Counted from the stretch's first letter, positions 20,820 to 35,205 are shown. The stretch: 64,000 bases of DNA from Batillaria attramentaria (GCA_018292915.2 JACVVK020000445.1:394501-458500), one strand, 5' to 3'. A program made the numbers and translations. Notes: generated by a model not told the origin, from the sequence alone.

Positions 20820-21722
20820 CCTGGCTATGTGGTTCTTGGAGGACAGAGAATGGTTTATATTTTCAAATACCTCATTAACTCTTGACAATTTTTGAGTGAA
20901 TTTTGAGTTCTCAACGCGCCTAAAAAGGATATCTTATGCAAAAATTGTGTAGTTATTGATGAAAAAGTAAACAAGTAAACAATGACTTATTTTGACTACA
21001 CACAAAGTGTTGTGGGTCGTCCAGGACCGATACTTTTTAAAGAGCGATTTCAGTGTATATACCTTTCCTGAGGATGAGGGTCCGCCAAGACCCCTACATT
21101 TTGTGAAGGGCAAAGAGCTAGAGCATCGTATCTAACTCTAATTGAGTCCTTTGTTGTTGGTTGGTTGGTTGGTTTGGGTTTTTTAAGGGTACCAAAAGTA
21201 CTCACAAATCATGGTGAGAATAAAAAATGTTCACAACACTTGAGAGGCCTGTATGAGACGGCTTGTAAAATGAAGGCCGGCATTAGTTCCAGAGACTTCT
21301 AAACACCCACCCACCCTCTAACTTTTCCATAGACGCGGTTAGTGCAGGGTGCACCGACAAGACTTGTTGCTCCTACGGTTACCAAACAAACTCTCAAAAC
21401 TATGTCCGTTCATTTCAAAAAGTCTTTGATTGCGCGGCTTGCGTGCATAATAATACTTTCTAATCCGACACAGCCCTTCAGTGTGCTGTCTTTAACCTGC
21501 CAGGTGGCCGATCTATGGACAGTGTGCACAATGACGACAAAAGCCATGATATGCTGACGCCCAGCTCTCCCCGTTAGTTTGAATCTTTTAGTGGTGAGAG
21601 TTGTCGGCGATTAGCACAAAAGACCCGTCACTCGTATCTGACATTTCAATGGGATTCTCTGCTGATTTCATACAGAGCGGTGCCACTATACAGTGCTTTA
21701 ATTCTGATGTAAACTGAAGTGA
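20820..21722 (-). repeat. Right arm of large inverted repeat (unit 2)
   Basis: Counterpart of 8,228-9,130. The last clear unit-3-like base differences are near 21,450, and the distal end is identical in all units, so the inferred crossover lies in or just after this arm. Confidence 0.85.
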
Positions 21723-21903
21723 TTCGAAACGAACGTTATTCCACGGTTGGTTGGATCAACGGCTGGTTGTTCGGGTGGGGGAAGGGGGGGGGGGAGGGAG
21801 AAGGTGGAGTTGGGGGGGGGGGATCAGAGTGTCCCACCGGCCCCCTTGCCCAGACTGTCACTGATACGGTGCACCAGAACGCACTCTCGGCTAAGGATGA
21901 ATG

Positions 21904-21970
<67 letters not shown>

Positions 21971-22492
21971 ACCTTTTTTTTTTTGTTGACAATTCTCAGC
22001 CGAACGGCTTGAAACGTTAGTTTCTTTACTTCATCAAGATTTTAGAGCGCTTTGCGATTTTTGGAGTTATCGCCCTTTCAGGAAAAAAATGGTCGTCTGG
22101 CGTTTTAAGCCGTAAAATTTGTTTAAATCACTCAATATTTTGGCTGCTGATAGCATGAATACGGACTCTGGGCAGATACAATTTTGGAAGCGGTCGCTCT
22201 CATACTTTTGACGTAAACCGTACCTCATTTGACAGTGAAGAAAAAAAAAAAACTTTTGATGTCAAATCACTCTTACTGTATGTAGATAGTGAGTCTCTGA
22301 TGTCATAAAAATATACCAAAAACATCCAAGAAATTTGCTGCAGCCATTATCGTCAGTTGAAAGTTTGTACTCCAAGCACATTTCCACACGTCTCTGTAGA
22401 ACGATATAAATCGGCACGGTCGTCATACATTCAGTAACAGTTGTATCTGAGCTAGGCACAATCAATACCTGGACGGCCACTCCTTTGCAATA

Positions 22493-22559
<67 letters not shown>

Positions 22560-22562
<3 letters not shown>

Positions 22563-23352
22563 GCTGTATTATAATTTCTGTAAAATAAGCATTTGTTGCT
22601 GTTATTTAAGCGCGTATGCCATTCTTGAATAAACATCTGCTGTAGTAAACTGTCCTTCATATTACGACAGAGAGAGTCTACACTTATTAACGACTGACAC
22701 AATCGTATCCAGTGTCAACAAGAATAATTTTAATTCTATCAAGCCAGTCAGAATGTAAGATAGAACGGTTATATAGCTGATACAATAAAGAGTACATTTT
22801 CTTGGGAAAAGTATCAGCGGTGGAGCTGACAATGCTAGCCCAGAATCTTACCATTCTAACCTTAACACTTATCTCCGATGGAAACTTTCCCGTTTCACCA
22901 TTAACTTAGCACATATTGTATTGCGCTGGAAGCGGAAAACATGCCTAGAAACTTCAGCTGTAACTTTTCAATAAGAACCAGGATTTTGTGCCCCCAAATT
23001 TCACATTCGTATAGAGTAGTCAGTACTAGTGCAACCATCTTTCCGAATAGGTAAAGTACACTGATGGGTAGATCGATCTTGTCTCCTTGCCGTGTTTAGC
23101 AGAGAGAACATTGCCTTGGAAGCTTTGTCGTACAGAGATTTCTTACATTTTCCAAACTTTCCATTTCTCGTGAAATCAATAACCAAGTAACCAAAAAAAA
23201 ATCTGCAGGGAAGTAATGTCGATGTCCAGTCTTGACAGTTCCTTGTCGATGACTGCGATCTTGCGGGCGTCGTCGATCTGTTGGACATCATCTGTGAGTC
23301 CGGGGCACATGGTCCGGACATCCCAGCTAGCTAAAACGACTATAACTAAATA
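22560..23352 (-). pseudogene. LINE remnant: endonuclease start fused to RT thumb (unit 2)
   Basis: Same deleted LINE. Nine A near 23,196 put the endonuclease start and RT thumb in different frames. Otherwise near-identical to unit 1. Confidence 0.82.
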
Positions 23353-23439
23353 CTAAACTAATAAAGTAAGATATTCAGATGTGAAGAAGTTCGGATGTAA
23401 ATCACGCTACCTAGTAAATAGGTGTGTGCGTGGTGCGGG

Positions 23440-23934
23440 TGGGTGGGTGGGTGTTTGGGGGTCTAACGTCCTTTCCCATTCATTCATTTAAAACTCAACT
23501 TCTCAGATACTTACGTAAGTCATAGGTCCACGAACAATATCTGAACCATGCTAAATTACTCGTTATCAGATGGCACTATTACATGTTACCTTTTTACAAG
23601 TTATGTTGTATACTACAATTTCAAACACCATGCTATCTACTTCTTCACCTATTTTCCGATGGTATACTTTTTTTTGTAATGTTAGCCTTTATTTTTTTAG
23701 TGTTCGTAGATTAGCAGGACAGCTTGTAAGATAGGCAGACCATGCCTACAAGTCTTTATCCTGAAATAAACGTTTCAGTCAGTCAGTCAGTCAGTCCCAC
23801 CACATAGGGTGATATCAAAGACGGGGCAACGATGAAAAAGCCAGCACAAATATTTGGCCCCAGCCGGGATTGAACTCACGACCCGAGCATTAGAAGTCCA
23901 ACGCTCTACCATTCGGCCGCCCCGGCTGCCCGTG
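23440..23934 (-). mobile_element. Family-B SINE split by a LINE tail (unit 2)
   Basis: Same nested insertion as in unit 1, essentially identical, with the same flanking duplication. Confidence 0.88.
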
Positions 23935-24060
23935 TACGTGGTGCAATGTGCTGGTGTTGTATTACAATTCGTATTAAAACAAGATGGCCATCAGCCCAAT
24001 ATGTTGTTTCCATTTGATCACCTGCTATCGTCACGGTCGTTCTTTTGTAATGCCATGTAT

Positions 24061-24160
<100 letters not shown>

Positions 24161-24378
24161 GAAACAACTGACCGGGCTGTCACACCAATCTTGTTTTTGG
24201 AAGAGAGACGTCAAGTTGTATTCTTTGAAATCTATGACGTTTTTCCTCACTGGGATGACGCATAATACATTTGGCGTAATAACTTTGATACAGTTCTTGC
24301 AATGAAAGCAGGCCCATGAAAATTGAAGTGTTGCTGCTGCGTGCGCAGTGTAAAGATCGAATTAATACCGACCCAATA

Positions 24379-24561
24379 TGGGGGAGCTGGGGTGGCCGAA
24401 TGGTAGAGCGTTGGACTTCTAATGCTCGGGTTATAAGTTCGATCCCGGCTTGGGCCAAATATTTGTGCTGGCTTTTTCATCGTTGCTCCGTCTTTGATAT
24501 CACCCTATGTGGTGGAAAAGGACGTTAAACCCCCAAACACCCCACCCACCCACCCGACCCA
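24379..24561 (+). mobile_element. SINE family B (unit 2)
   Basis: Same insertion as at 11,787-11,966. Unit 3 lacks this part of the unit. Confidence 0.85.
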
Positions 24562-27042
24562 ATATGTTTAACAGACAAGTCTGCGCGGCGAACGTTTTCT
24601 AACTATGTGTTATGTCAGACATACACACGCGCGCGCGCACACACTCACACGCACGCACGCACGCGCACACGCACACACACACACAGACTCGCGCGAGCCG
24701 CGTTTGTGCTCCATTGAGACCTATGTGGTGTTCTCTCACTCTACTATGCTATTGAGTGAGAGTCAGTGGGAAAAACAAAGCACACTACATCAATGAAACT
24801 CCCGCTTTCCCCGTCTACACATAGAGAACGTTCAAAAAGTGGCGACACATCCCCAAGAAATGCCAGTATCACGTCAATCAAACATGACGTCGGAAAAATG
24901 ACGCGTGCCTTTTCTGCGATGGATCTGACCTGTTCAGTACGTAAGCAGCCCTGCACAGCGTTCTGGGTTCTTCTTTCATGAATTTGTTCTCCGTGCATAT
25001 TCTGTTCATAAAGTATTGGAGTTGTATTCTGTTATATCCCGTGTCTTCTCTGCGATTGCACGAAGATGGCGACATAGTAGAAGTAAAATACACCACGTCT
25101 CCAAACAGAGGAATTCGGAAAGAAAGTGGCGAAACACCCCCAAGAAAAAACAGCATCACGTCAATCAAACATGACGCACTTACTTTACGTCAGTGCGCGT
25201 GCGTCTCTTCTTCGATGTTTGTGAGGCGTGTGGCTTGTAGAGGAAATGTGCTGTGAGTACAAATTTTCGAGTCAACTGACGATAACGGCTGCAGTGAATT
25301 TTTCTAATTTTTTTGTATATTTTTTATGGCACCCCAGGCTCATTATCTATGTATAGTAGGAGCGATTTTGAGATCTAAAGTGTGTTCACCAGCACTTTCA
25401 TCAGGTACGGCTTACGCCAAAAGTATAAAAGCGACAACCTCCAAAATTCACTTAGTTGAGAGTCCGTATTCACGCTATCTATGTCCAAAAAAATGGAGTG
25501 GTTTAGGTAAATATTACGCCTTTAAACGCCAAAAAGCCACTTTTTCTGAAAGGGGCGATAACTCGCAAATCATGTGTGCAATCGTACCTGGATCGGGCCA
25601 TCTATTCAACAATCTTGATTCATTTAGAAACCCCAAATTTGAAATCGATCTGTTCAGTATTTTCGGAGAAATAGGCATCAGAACTGGGTTCACATGCAAT
25701 GTCAACTCAGGCTCGGTTTACATAAAAACTATAAGAGCGACCATTTTCTAGTAGTGACTCTGTTCAGAGTCCGTATTCAAGCTATCTACTGCCAAAAAAT
25801 TGAGTGATTTAAATAAATATTACGCCTGTACACGAAAGACAACCAACTTGTCTCAAAAGGGCGATAACTCCCAAATCACTTAAGCAATCATCACACGCTT
25901 GAATCGTCTAATGTAACATTTAGATATATTTGGATACCCCAAATTTGAAGCCATTCAGTTGAGTATTTTCCAAGAAACGGGCCTGGACACAATTCACACA
26001 CACACAGCCGCACACACGCACACACGCACACACATACGCACAGACGGCACTCACTGAGGAGGAGAAGCGCGTTCGGCGTCAGCATCGATGACGCATGTTT
26101 TCTTACGTCATTGTCAGAGTTACACTTGCAAAATCGTCTCTGCGGGAGATCGGCAGTGACGTGCGTTTGTACCACAGATGCTTGCCCATGAACGTGGAAA
26201 ATTTAGCCCGTCCTATGATGTTGTTTCCATTACTATGGAAACAACATAAAAATAAACAAAACTGCTGTGTAGGATCTCGTTGTACTTATTCAAAAGCAAA
26301 CGATGTACAAATTAGATGTGCCCCACGGGCTTTCGGTCATGGCTCTATTGGTAGGTAACGTCAGGTAACATTATTTCGTGTATGAGACTGACAAGAAAGT
26401 CAAAGTGACATTACTATTTCTCGCTTTTAGTAGTCGGTGTTTCTAAATCAGCATGCAGGTGCATTGCGCACCATCAGGCAAATATTTTACTTCAAATTTA
26501 TGACTGCACTACAAGGTCGTGTGATTAGACTAAGCCAAAGGCATAGAGTCTGCCAGCTACAACTAGCTTAACCCGGTGGACACCACGCGATGGTCTTTGT
26601 TGCCCGTTCTGGTGTCATAAAACGAAGGTCCATGTTACACTCGCCTACAGTACAGGATCCATAGAACACAACAACTTCTCCACGGTCTACAAAATATGTA
26701 TGGCTCCGCCTTTGAAAGAGTTGGGGACTGGATGAACAACAACTTGACCTCACGCAAGTGCCTGACCTGCTGGGGACGTGTCGTGTTACAAAATCGTGAC
26801 TAAACAAAGCCACTGAACAACAAACCTTGCGCAAGTGCCGACCTGCTAGGGACGTGTCGTGTTACAATATCGCGACTAAGCGACGCCACTCAGCCCCCTC
26901 CCCCCCCCCCACCACCAACCAGTAGTGGCTTCGGCGACGAATTGATCCAGAATCAGATGATCTGTATAGCTGCTACACTCATTGCACAATAACAACGCTC
27001 GCTGCTTGTGTGGGGTGCTGAAAATCCAGCTGCTTACGATCA

Positions 27043-27193
27043 GCGACACTAATGGACTCTCAGTGCTCGGGTCATGAATTCGAATCCCGTCTGGAGCCAA
27101 AATTATGTTTGTGCCGACCATTTTCCCCTTGGCCCGACTTTGATATCACCTTTACGTGGTGAAAAAGGAGTTATACTCCCAAACACCCAGTTC
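27043..27193 (+). mobile_element. SINE family B, diverged (unit 2)
   Basis: Same insertion as at 14,450-14,600. Confidence 0.7.
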
Positions 27194-27416
27194 ACCTCAT
27201 CCTCTCTCTCTGTCCAACGTTACCATTTTTTTTCACGTAGTGCAGGCACACTTAGCCGCGAATTAGTCTTTGGTGTTTGCGTAGCTTAAAGCCCCAAACT
27301 CTCTCTCTCTCTCTCTCTCTCCCCCCCCCCCCCCCAAAGCGTGCAAATCATGTCTTTACACTGCTCACGCCCGACAAGTAAAAAAAAAATGACCATCCAC
27401 TTGATAAAAGTCATTT

Positions 27417-27644
27417 CTCCTGTTGAATTTGTGGGACGTCCTCGGCAGATGTGTCCAAGGACGCCTATCCCTTTCAGACCCTTCAAGTCAAGTGTTGATC
27501 GGACCGGCAGGCGCAATTCAGCAGGAGTGGACAAGAATTCCCCAGGACAGAATCAGAAGGCTGATTCGCAGTGTGCGGCGGCGTTGCCCTGCAGGTCTTG
27601 CAGCAAATGAAAGACCTCCACTGGCGGTACTAGATGACCTTTGA
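27417..27644 (+). pseudogene. Tc1/mariner transposase C-terminal fossil (unit 2)
   Basis: Identical in arrangement to 14,826-15,053. Confidence 0.75.
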
Positions 27645-27923
27645 CATGTTGTGAAAATGTTTCAAACTTCGGCCGGTAAGACTGCAGTCACGTGACTGAA
27701 CCGGAAATGTTGATTCAGACATCAATGGGCATGATTTCCTTTACAATGAAATAAACGGGTTAATGTCAACTACTCCATTTTTGCGAACTCAATATCCTCT
27801 ACGTATTCTGAGCAGTATATATTCATTTTTCGGTTTTCTTCCTACTTTTTTTCTTCTAAACTCCAAAGCTAGTATCCCCAGTCCAAACAGTTAAAACAGA
27901 CACTTGGAGATGGCTTTCATTTA

Positions 27924-28065
27924 ACGAACGAACGAACGAACACTTTTATTGATAGGCCAGGAGCCCATACAATAGGGTGATAACATACATACAGGTTACA
28001 GACAGACAAATACATCTATACAAGTACCGGTAGACATACTGTATACAACAGATATATATATATAT

Positions 28066-28122
<57 letters not shown>

Positions 28123-28191
28123 TCACCATGTGATAAGGTCAGGTGGACACTGACTGCCTTTTTTGAAGGCCAGAAATAAGTACATTGCTAA
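27924..28191 (-). mobile_element. LINE 3' remnant with (TTCG)n tail (unit 2)
   Basis: Same insertion. Here the TA repeat has expanded (about 28,052-28,118) and an extra ~35 bp not in unit 1 precede the junction. Confidence 0.6.
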
Positions 28192-28613
28192 TGGTATGGT
28201 ATGGTATGGTAGACTTCTCCTCGGCACACATATCCATCTCTGCTGAAATGCTCACGTCGCCGCAGGGCTGGAGGACGAAGCAGTGAAAGCCTGCTGCCGC
28301 TAAGCGTTACTTTATGTGCAAACCTCCACCCTGCTTATCACTCTGGTGCGTTCGACAGTATTTCTGTTTACCACGACACCGGCCACAGCCTATTCTTCTT
28401 CGAAAGACGAACGTGGGATTTTTAGCGTGCACACTTGATGTATGTGCTTGCGTGTATACATGAAGGCGAGACAGGCTCCGTAAACGAGTCTTCACATGGA
28501 TTTGACTCGATATGGTGAGGAAAAATCCCACCATATTCCTGTCCACCGGGGACTCGAACCAGGCAGCTCAGGATCCGAAGTCAGATGCCTGAACCACTAG
28601 ACCAAATCCCCTG
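28192..28613 (-). mobile_element. tRNA-derived SINE, family C (unit 3)
   Basis: Third copy, near-identical to the unit 2 copy. Its simple-repeat tail marks the junction with unit 2. Confidence 0.88.
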
Positions 28614-28685
28614 TCGTTTAATTATCGAAATGGTTCTTTGAAAAGTATAGCTCCCGCACGACCCACGTGGTTTGTTTATAGTCCA

Positions 28686-28783
28686 AGGCTCGTACGGTAA
28701 AGATTAATGTAAGAACGACTTCGGAAATAAATTAAGGCTCGTACGGTAAAGATTAATGTAAGAACGACTTCGGAAATAAATTA
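28686..28783 (+). repeat. 49-bp tandem duplication (unit 3)
   Basis: Same duplication as at 16,017-16,114. This is a shared derived character linking the left halves of units 2 and 3. Confidence 0.9.
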
Positions 28784-29166
28784 TGTGAAACGGCCAGAGA
28801 GAAAGGAGAAGGGGAGGGGCCCATTGCAATACATTTCATTGTCGCCATTTGTTTCATTTCGGAAGGACTGCTGCCATAAAATAAACGATATGAAGATCGT
28901 TGTCTGGATATTCTGTGTTTGACCTTCACGGGCTGAGACCTCTGGCTTGTGCTGGTTGCTGACGGGGTTAGGTCCAGTGATGGGGCAGCGTCCAGGAAGT
29001 CTGAACTCTGGTTTAGTAGCTGCTCGTTCTTCATTTGTAGTATGCGGGATTGTGAAGCGAAGAGGCAGGATTCCTCCGCCATTAGTGCTGAGAGAGTAGC
29101 TGCTGGTTGGTCGTCAACGTTGAGAATCTTGTCCATTGCTGAAATGATTCCCTCGACGTTGGACAT
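28753..29166 (-). CDS. Unit 3 copy of the unrecognised frame (137 aa)
   Basis: Open for 137 residues with the same N-terminal region (SNVEGIISAMDKILNV) and five fewer residues near the C-terminus than unit 1. No known domain is visible. The evidence for coding is only recurrence of the frame and the TATA-like element upstream. Confidence 0.3.
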   Translation of the reverse strand: MSNVEGIISAMDKILNVDDQPAATLSALMAEESCLFASQSRILQMKNEQLLNQSSDFLDAAPSLDLTPSATSTSQRSQPVKVKHRISRQRSSYRLFYGSSPSEMKQMATMKCIAMGPSPSPFSLAVSHNLFPKSFLH

Positions 29167-29355
29167 CGTTGTACCGAAGCTGGCCGGGTGGGTTGTTTAT
29201 ATGCCTATTGACGCGCTCACTGGGCAGAGTGTTTCATGGTGGGCCGTGCCGTGTATGCTGACCGAGCCTGCTGACTCAGCACTCAGGCTGGAGTGCGCTT
29301 CAATCTCGGTGGACCGCGCCGTGCTTATCCAGTGAGCATAGATTTGTTGTTTTGT

Positions 29356-29856
29356 ACCGGCCCCCGTAGTGTAGTGGTTAGCACTTCAGACCATGGACCG
29401 GGAGACCCGGGTTCGAGTCCCAGCCGAGGCAAGCGGGATTTTTCCTACCTAGGTCGGCTCCTACCCAGAGCGGGTGTGCTATGGACCCAATGGGGAGGCT
29501 GTTGCCACACAGCCGAGTTTCACCCACTTCACGGGTGCGACTTTGGGGGTGCTTCCCTTAGTATGACACGTCTTATGATGTGGATGATTACACGGCCGGC
29601 ACCGCAGGTGCCGTAGTTCCCGGGCCTGGTTAATGCCGGGATATTTATGACAGGAAGCGTGGAATGCGGCCCTGTCCCGCAGTCCCAAACCACACGGACC
29701 TCCATAGCATCATCTCACCATCATCCTCATCCCATCATCATGCATTAATAAAAATTGTCCCAGCTTCCGAGCCCTCCGTGGATTCTACCCATTACCTGGG
29801 AGGAACACCACTGGAGCTGGCAAAGAGTTGGGGCAGCAAAAAATTTAAAAAAAAAA
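29356..29856 (+). mobile_element. Full-length tRNA-derived SINE, family A (unit 3)
   Basis: Same insertion as in unit 2, same 501-bp length and same flanking duplication (right copy 29,857-29,872), so it was inherited by unit duplication rather than inserted twice. Confidence 0.95.
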
Positions 29857-30470
29857 AGATTTGTTGTTTTGTGTGAGGGGTGCCGTTTTTGTCATTGGTT
29901 GCCTGGTTCTGTTATTAGAATGGCACCTTTGAAGTGCCGACCCAAAACTTCAACCTCTAGGTCCTGTTCAGGAAATTTTCAAGAGGAAGAGTGTATTCTC
30001 TCTGGTGTGTGATACTAAACGGCTTTGTCATTTATTTGTTTATGGGGTTTGGCACCATCGTAAGTGCCAACACATTACCAACCCCACTCATCAGTACGAT
30101 AGTTAGTCATTGAATAAACTACACAATCGGCTAGTATTCATTTGTGGGAGTCCCCTTGTGTTTACGTTCAGTTTGTATATACATCGAGTGTCTGTTGGCG
30201 TGTCAGCACGACTGCAACTTACCATGCAACAATGAACGAAAAAAATCACAACACATAAATTTACTCCCTCCACGCTCCACACACTACAGAAATGGCCGAG
30301 GCTCATCGATCATGCACGGCGCGACTCACCCGAAACTAAATGCACTCCAGCCAAATCACCTGCAATCACGGGCGCGCGCGCTGCCAACAACAGGTACAAA
30401 AGCAGCTCATTGGGTGCCTTTCAGCACAACGACGCTATATGTGTTGGTGAATGTATAATTAGTTGTTATT

Positions 30471-30595
30471 CCCCATCAAGCTGTGGTATACCGCCGAGTA
30501 TTTTGATCCAAGACGCAAATCAACCCTGAGCTTTAGCGAAGGGTTGATTGCGCCTTGGATCAAAATACGAGTCAATATACCAAGGCTTGATGGGG
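30471..30595. repeat. 125-bp hairpin element (unit 3)
   Basis: Same hairpin, essentially identical to the unit 2 copy. Confidence 0.85.
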
Positions 30596-32339
30596 TGTAA
30601 ATGCTTTATCATCTTTTTTTTTTTTTTTTGGGGGGGGGTGGGGGGGGGGTGGGGGGGGCAGTTTATGGTATATTTTGAACGTTTATCCTTGTAAAAACTG
30701 ACAGTCGACATATACAGTCTGCACATAGCAGAAAAAAAGAGTTTGTACGACGGCAGAGCACGATGCCAACAGAATAAAGTCTTCTTGTGCTGGCAAGACG
30801 GTGTCAATTCAAACTCAAATCCAAACAAAAACACAAGTTATAAACTTCGACTAAGGACACAAACAAACATGCTAACGCTTTCGAGGAAATGTAAATTTGC
30901 GAGGTGAATGCGAAACCGATCAAGCACAGCTGTCTGTTCACGCTTTGCACGAGTCTTTCTGTCGCGATTCTTCACGAAATTTGAAGCTTTGTGAGTGTTT
31001 ATTCCAATATTTGTAGTACATGTACACGGATTAAAGTGTCCTTCCACCAACAGCTACATTTTATAACTGCATGCAAACAATTCAAGAAAGAAGCTTCTGT
31101 TCAAACGGAGATCTATCTAGACAACGAATCCGCTGCCATTCTCTGTGCCGATAGCAGACGACTGATCGAGCGACTCCATCGATTCTGTTCAGTTTTATGT
31201 CACAGGTTTGGGGTTTCCTAGCGTTGAAACTGCTTTTGATTTGAGAGCGCAGTGTCTGTTAGGTCAAGTCTGCTGCCTTCTCGAACTTGAGCAGCGGTAT
31301 TTGCGTCCGGCTTGTCAGTTGCCACGGTCAGCCAAACCAGTAAACAGCATACATATCGGTGAGACGCCAGCTTCGATGGAACTTTTTGAGAACGGGTTTT
31401 GATAAGTGTTGGTTAAAACTGTCCGAAATTTGAGTAAGGAGTGCTTGCTAGGTACAGGCTACTGTTGTCTTGTACTTGAACAACGAGTTTATGAAGTCGG
31501 AAACACCGATATGCCGAGTCAAAATGTTTCGCCGTCGATGGTGTTGACATATATAGGGAGCGAGTTCTCCCCGAAGAGTAGTAATACATGTATGTACTTG
31601 CTCATCGATGAGGATTTTTTTTTTTTTTTTTTTTGGGGGGGGGGGGGGTGGCAAAAAGGTTGTATCTCTGTCCTTTCTGTCTGAAAGAAAGAACCTTCTA
31701 GCAGGGAATGATGCCTGATTGTCATGTGATGTCGTGCTCTGTGTCACATGATTTATCCAGTACTAGTATAATACGGACACTTATTCCACAGGAGAGATCA
31801 AAGAAAAAGAGGCCGCTATGGATAATAAATCAGAATATGTCTGCTCTTCACGTGCACTATCCAACCATCACCACATTCATAAACACTCTCTCAACTTTCA
31901 TGTTTTCGGACAAGCCGAGTGGATGACGTCACACCCATACTACAGTCATGTATTATGCGTAATGTTAGGCAAGCTAGAACTTGAGTTGGGTTTTCTGTCA
32001 TTGGACGTGTACCGTCTTTGTCGACAGAAGTCGTTCACGCGCTGAAAAACACACCGTTTCTTTTCAAAAGTACTGAAAAAGTCGATAACTGACGGAGATG
32101 AATCACAGTATCACTGAATGCGTAACGACGCAAGCCTTGCAGGAAGTCAACAGTCGTTTCAACGCCATCGAGAAAAAGAAACGTTTTATGTGGGACAAGA
32201 TTCAGTCAATCTATTCAGTTCAACCCAATGTAAAATATTATAGTAGCAGTGACAGTGTGGGCCAGGCAGATAAAGACGTGGAATAAAAATGATATTTGGT
32301 GTTTGGGTCACTCTGCTCCTCTCTACAACCAGCCGTGGG

Positions 32340-33105
32340 AAAAGACGTTAGTTTGGAATCATTTCACTTTACTTCACAAAGCACTATAGGGACACCGCTT
32401 TGTACAAAACGAGCAGAGAAAACCATTGAAATGTCAGATATGACTGACGGGTCTATTGTGCTAATCGCCGATAACTCTCACGACTGAATTTTTCAATCTA
32501 GCAGAGAGAGAGACGTTGCGCCTTCTCAAGCAGTGTGTCAGCACATAATGACTTTTGTCGTGTTTGTACACACTGTCCATAGATCACCCACCTGGCGTTG
32601 TAAAGACAGAACTCAGAAAGGCTGTGTCGGGTTAGAAATTATATGACGCACAGACTCGTTTTCAAATTAATGGACATAGTTTTGAGAGTGTGCTTCGTAA
32701 CCAAAGGAGCAACAAGTCTTAAAGGCGTACCCTGCACACGAACCGCGTCTATGGAAAAGTTGAAGGGTGGGTGGATGTTCAGAGGTCTCTGCCAATCATA
32801 CATGCCATTCATTTACAGGCCATCTCATAATTATAGTGTGCGTTGTGAGCACATCGTCGGGATAGGTATATACATTGAAATCGCTCTTTGAAAAGTATGG
32901 GTCCTGGAGGACCCACGTAGTAATTTGTGTGCAGTCAAAATTAAGGGATTGTTTACTTGTTTACTTTTACATCAATAATTATACAAATGTGGCTTAATGT
33001 AGCTTTTTAGGGGCTTGGAGAACTCCTAAAATGTCAGTGAAAAGGGCCCAATAGTTTATGAGATATTTGTTAAGTTAAACACCCTTCTGGGTCCATTTTC
33101 CCATA
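32340..33105 (+). repeat. Left arm of large inverted repeat (unit 3)
   Basis: Counterpart of the unit 2 left arm, almost identical to it. Confidence 0.85.
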
Positions 33106-33132
33106 AAACGTTTTATTGTTGTTGTGGTTTTT

Positions 33133-33225
<93 letters not shown>

Positions 33226-33345
33226 GGTAGCAATGTGGTTGCGGTGGTGTGTATGTGCGTTTGATATATGAGAACGTCTATTGTGTACATAATGTAAAGT
33301 TGGTGTCACAGCAATCTACTCTAAGTACGAATACATTAATCAAAA

Positions 33346-33475
33346 GGTGGGTGGGTGTTTAACGTTTTTTCCACAACATAATGGTGACATCAAAGCTGGG
33401 GCAATGAGGATAACACCAGCATAAAGTTCTGGCTGCTTGCCAGGATTCGAACTCACGACGCGAGTGTTGAAACAT
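33346..33475 (-). mobile_element. SINE family B at the palindrome centre (unit 3)
   Basis: Same insertion as at 8,088-8,222, inherited with the unit. Confidence 0.75.
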
Positions 33476-33482
33476 GAACCTT

Positions 33483-34392
33483 TACCTGGCTATGTGGTTC
33501 TTGGAGGACAGAGAATGGTTTATATTTTCAAATACCTCATTAACTCTTGACAATTTTTGAGTGAATTTTGAGTTCTCAACGCGCCTAAAAAGGATATCTT
33601 ATGCAAAAATTGTGTAGTTATTGATGAAAAAGTAAACAAGTAAACAATGACTTATTTTGACTACACACAAAGTGTTGTGGGTCGTCCAGGACCGATACTT
33701 TTTAAAGAGCGATTTCAGTGTATATACCTTTCCTGAGGATGAGGGTCCGCCAAGACCCCTACATTTTGTGAAGGGCAAAGAGCTAGAGCATCGTATCTAA
33801 CTCTAATTGAGTCCTTTGTTGTTGGTTGGTTGGTTGGTTGGTTTGGGTTTTTTAAGGGTACCAAAAGTACTCACAAATCATGGTGAGAATAAAAAATGTT
33901 CACAACACTTGAGAGGCCTGTATGAGACGGCTTGTAAAATGAAGGCCGGCATTAGTTCCAGAGACTTCTAAACACCCACCCACCCTCTAACTTTTCCATA
34001 GACGCGGTTAGTGCAGGGTGCACCGACAAGACTTGTTGCTCCTACGGTTACCAAACAAACTCTCAAAACTATGTCCGTTCATTTCAAAAAGTCTTTGATT
34101 GCGCGGCTTGCGTGCATAATAATACTTTCTAATCCGACACAGCCCTTCAGTGTGCTGTCTTTATCCTCCCAGGTGGCCGATCTATGGACAGTGTGCACAA
34201 TGACGACAAAAGCCATGATATGCTGACGCCCAGCTCTCCCCGTTAGTTTGAATCTTTTAGTGGTGAGAGTTGTCGGCGATTAGCACAAAAGACCCGTCAC
34301 TCGTATCTGACATTTCAATGGGATTCTCTGCTGATTTCATACAGAGCGGTGCCACTATACAGTGCTTTAATTCTGATGTAAACTGAAGTGAT
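33483..34392 (-). repeat. Right arm of large inverted repeat (unit 3)
   Basis: Counterpart of the unit 2 right arm. Confidence 0.85.
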
Positions 34393-34568
34393 TCGAAACG
34401 AACGTTATTCCACGGTTGGTTGGATCAACGGCTGGTTGTTCGGGTGGGGGAAGGAGGGGGGGGGAGGGAGGAAGTGGAGTAGGAGGGGGGGATCAGAGTG
34501 TCCCACAGGCCCCCTTGCCCAGACTGTCACTGAACGCACCAGAACGCACTCTCAACTAGGGATGAATG

Positions 34569-34697
<129 letters not shown>

Positions 34698-35205
34698 ACC
34701 TTTTCTTTTTTTTTTTTTTTTGACAATTCTCAACCGAACGCCTTGAAACGTTGGTTTCTTTACTTTATCAAGATTTTAGAGCGCTTTGCGATTTTGGAGT
34801 TATCGCCCTTTCAGGAAAAAAAAAAAGGTCGTCTGGCGTTTTAAGCCGTACAATTGGTTTCAATCACTCAATATTTTGGCTGCTGAAAGCATGAATACGG
34901 ACTCTGGGCAGATACAATTTTGGAAGCGGTCGCTCATTTGACAGTGAAGAAAAAAAACTTTTGATGTCAAATCACTCTTACTGTATGTAGATAGTGAGTC
35001 TCTGATGTCATAAAAATATACCAAAAATCCAAGAAATTTGCTGCAGACATTATCGTCAGTTGAAAGTTTGTACTCCAAGCACATTTCTTCCACAAACCAC
35101 ATGCCTCTGTATAACGATATAAATCGGCACGGTCGTCATACATTCAGTAACAGTTGTATCTGAGCTAGGCACAATCAATACCGGGACGGCCACTCCTTTG
35201 CAATA

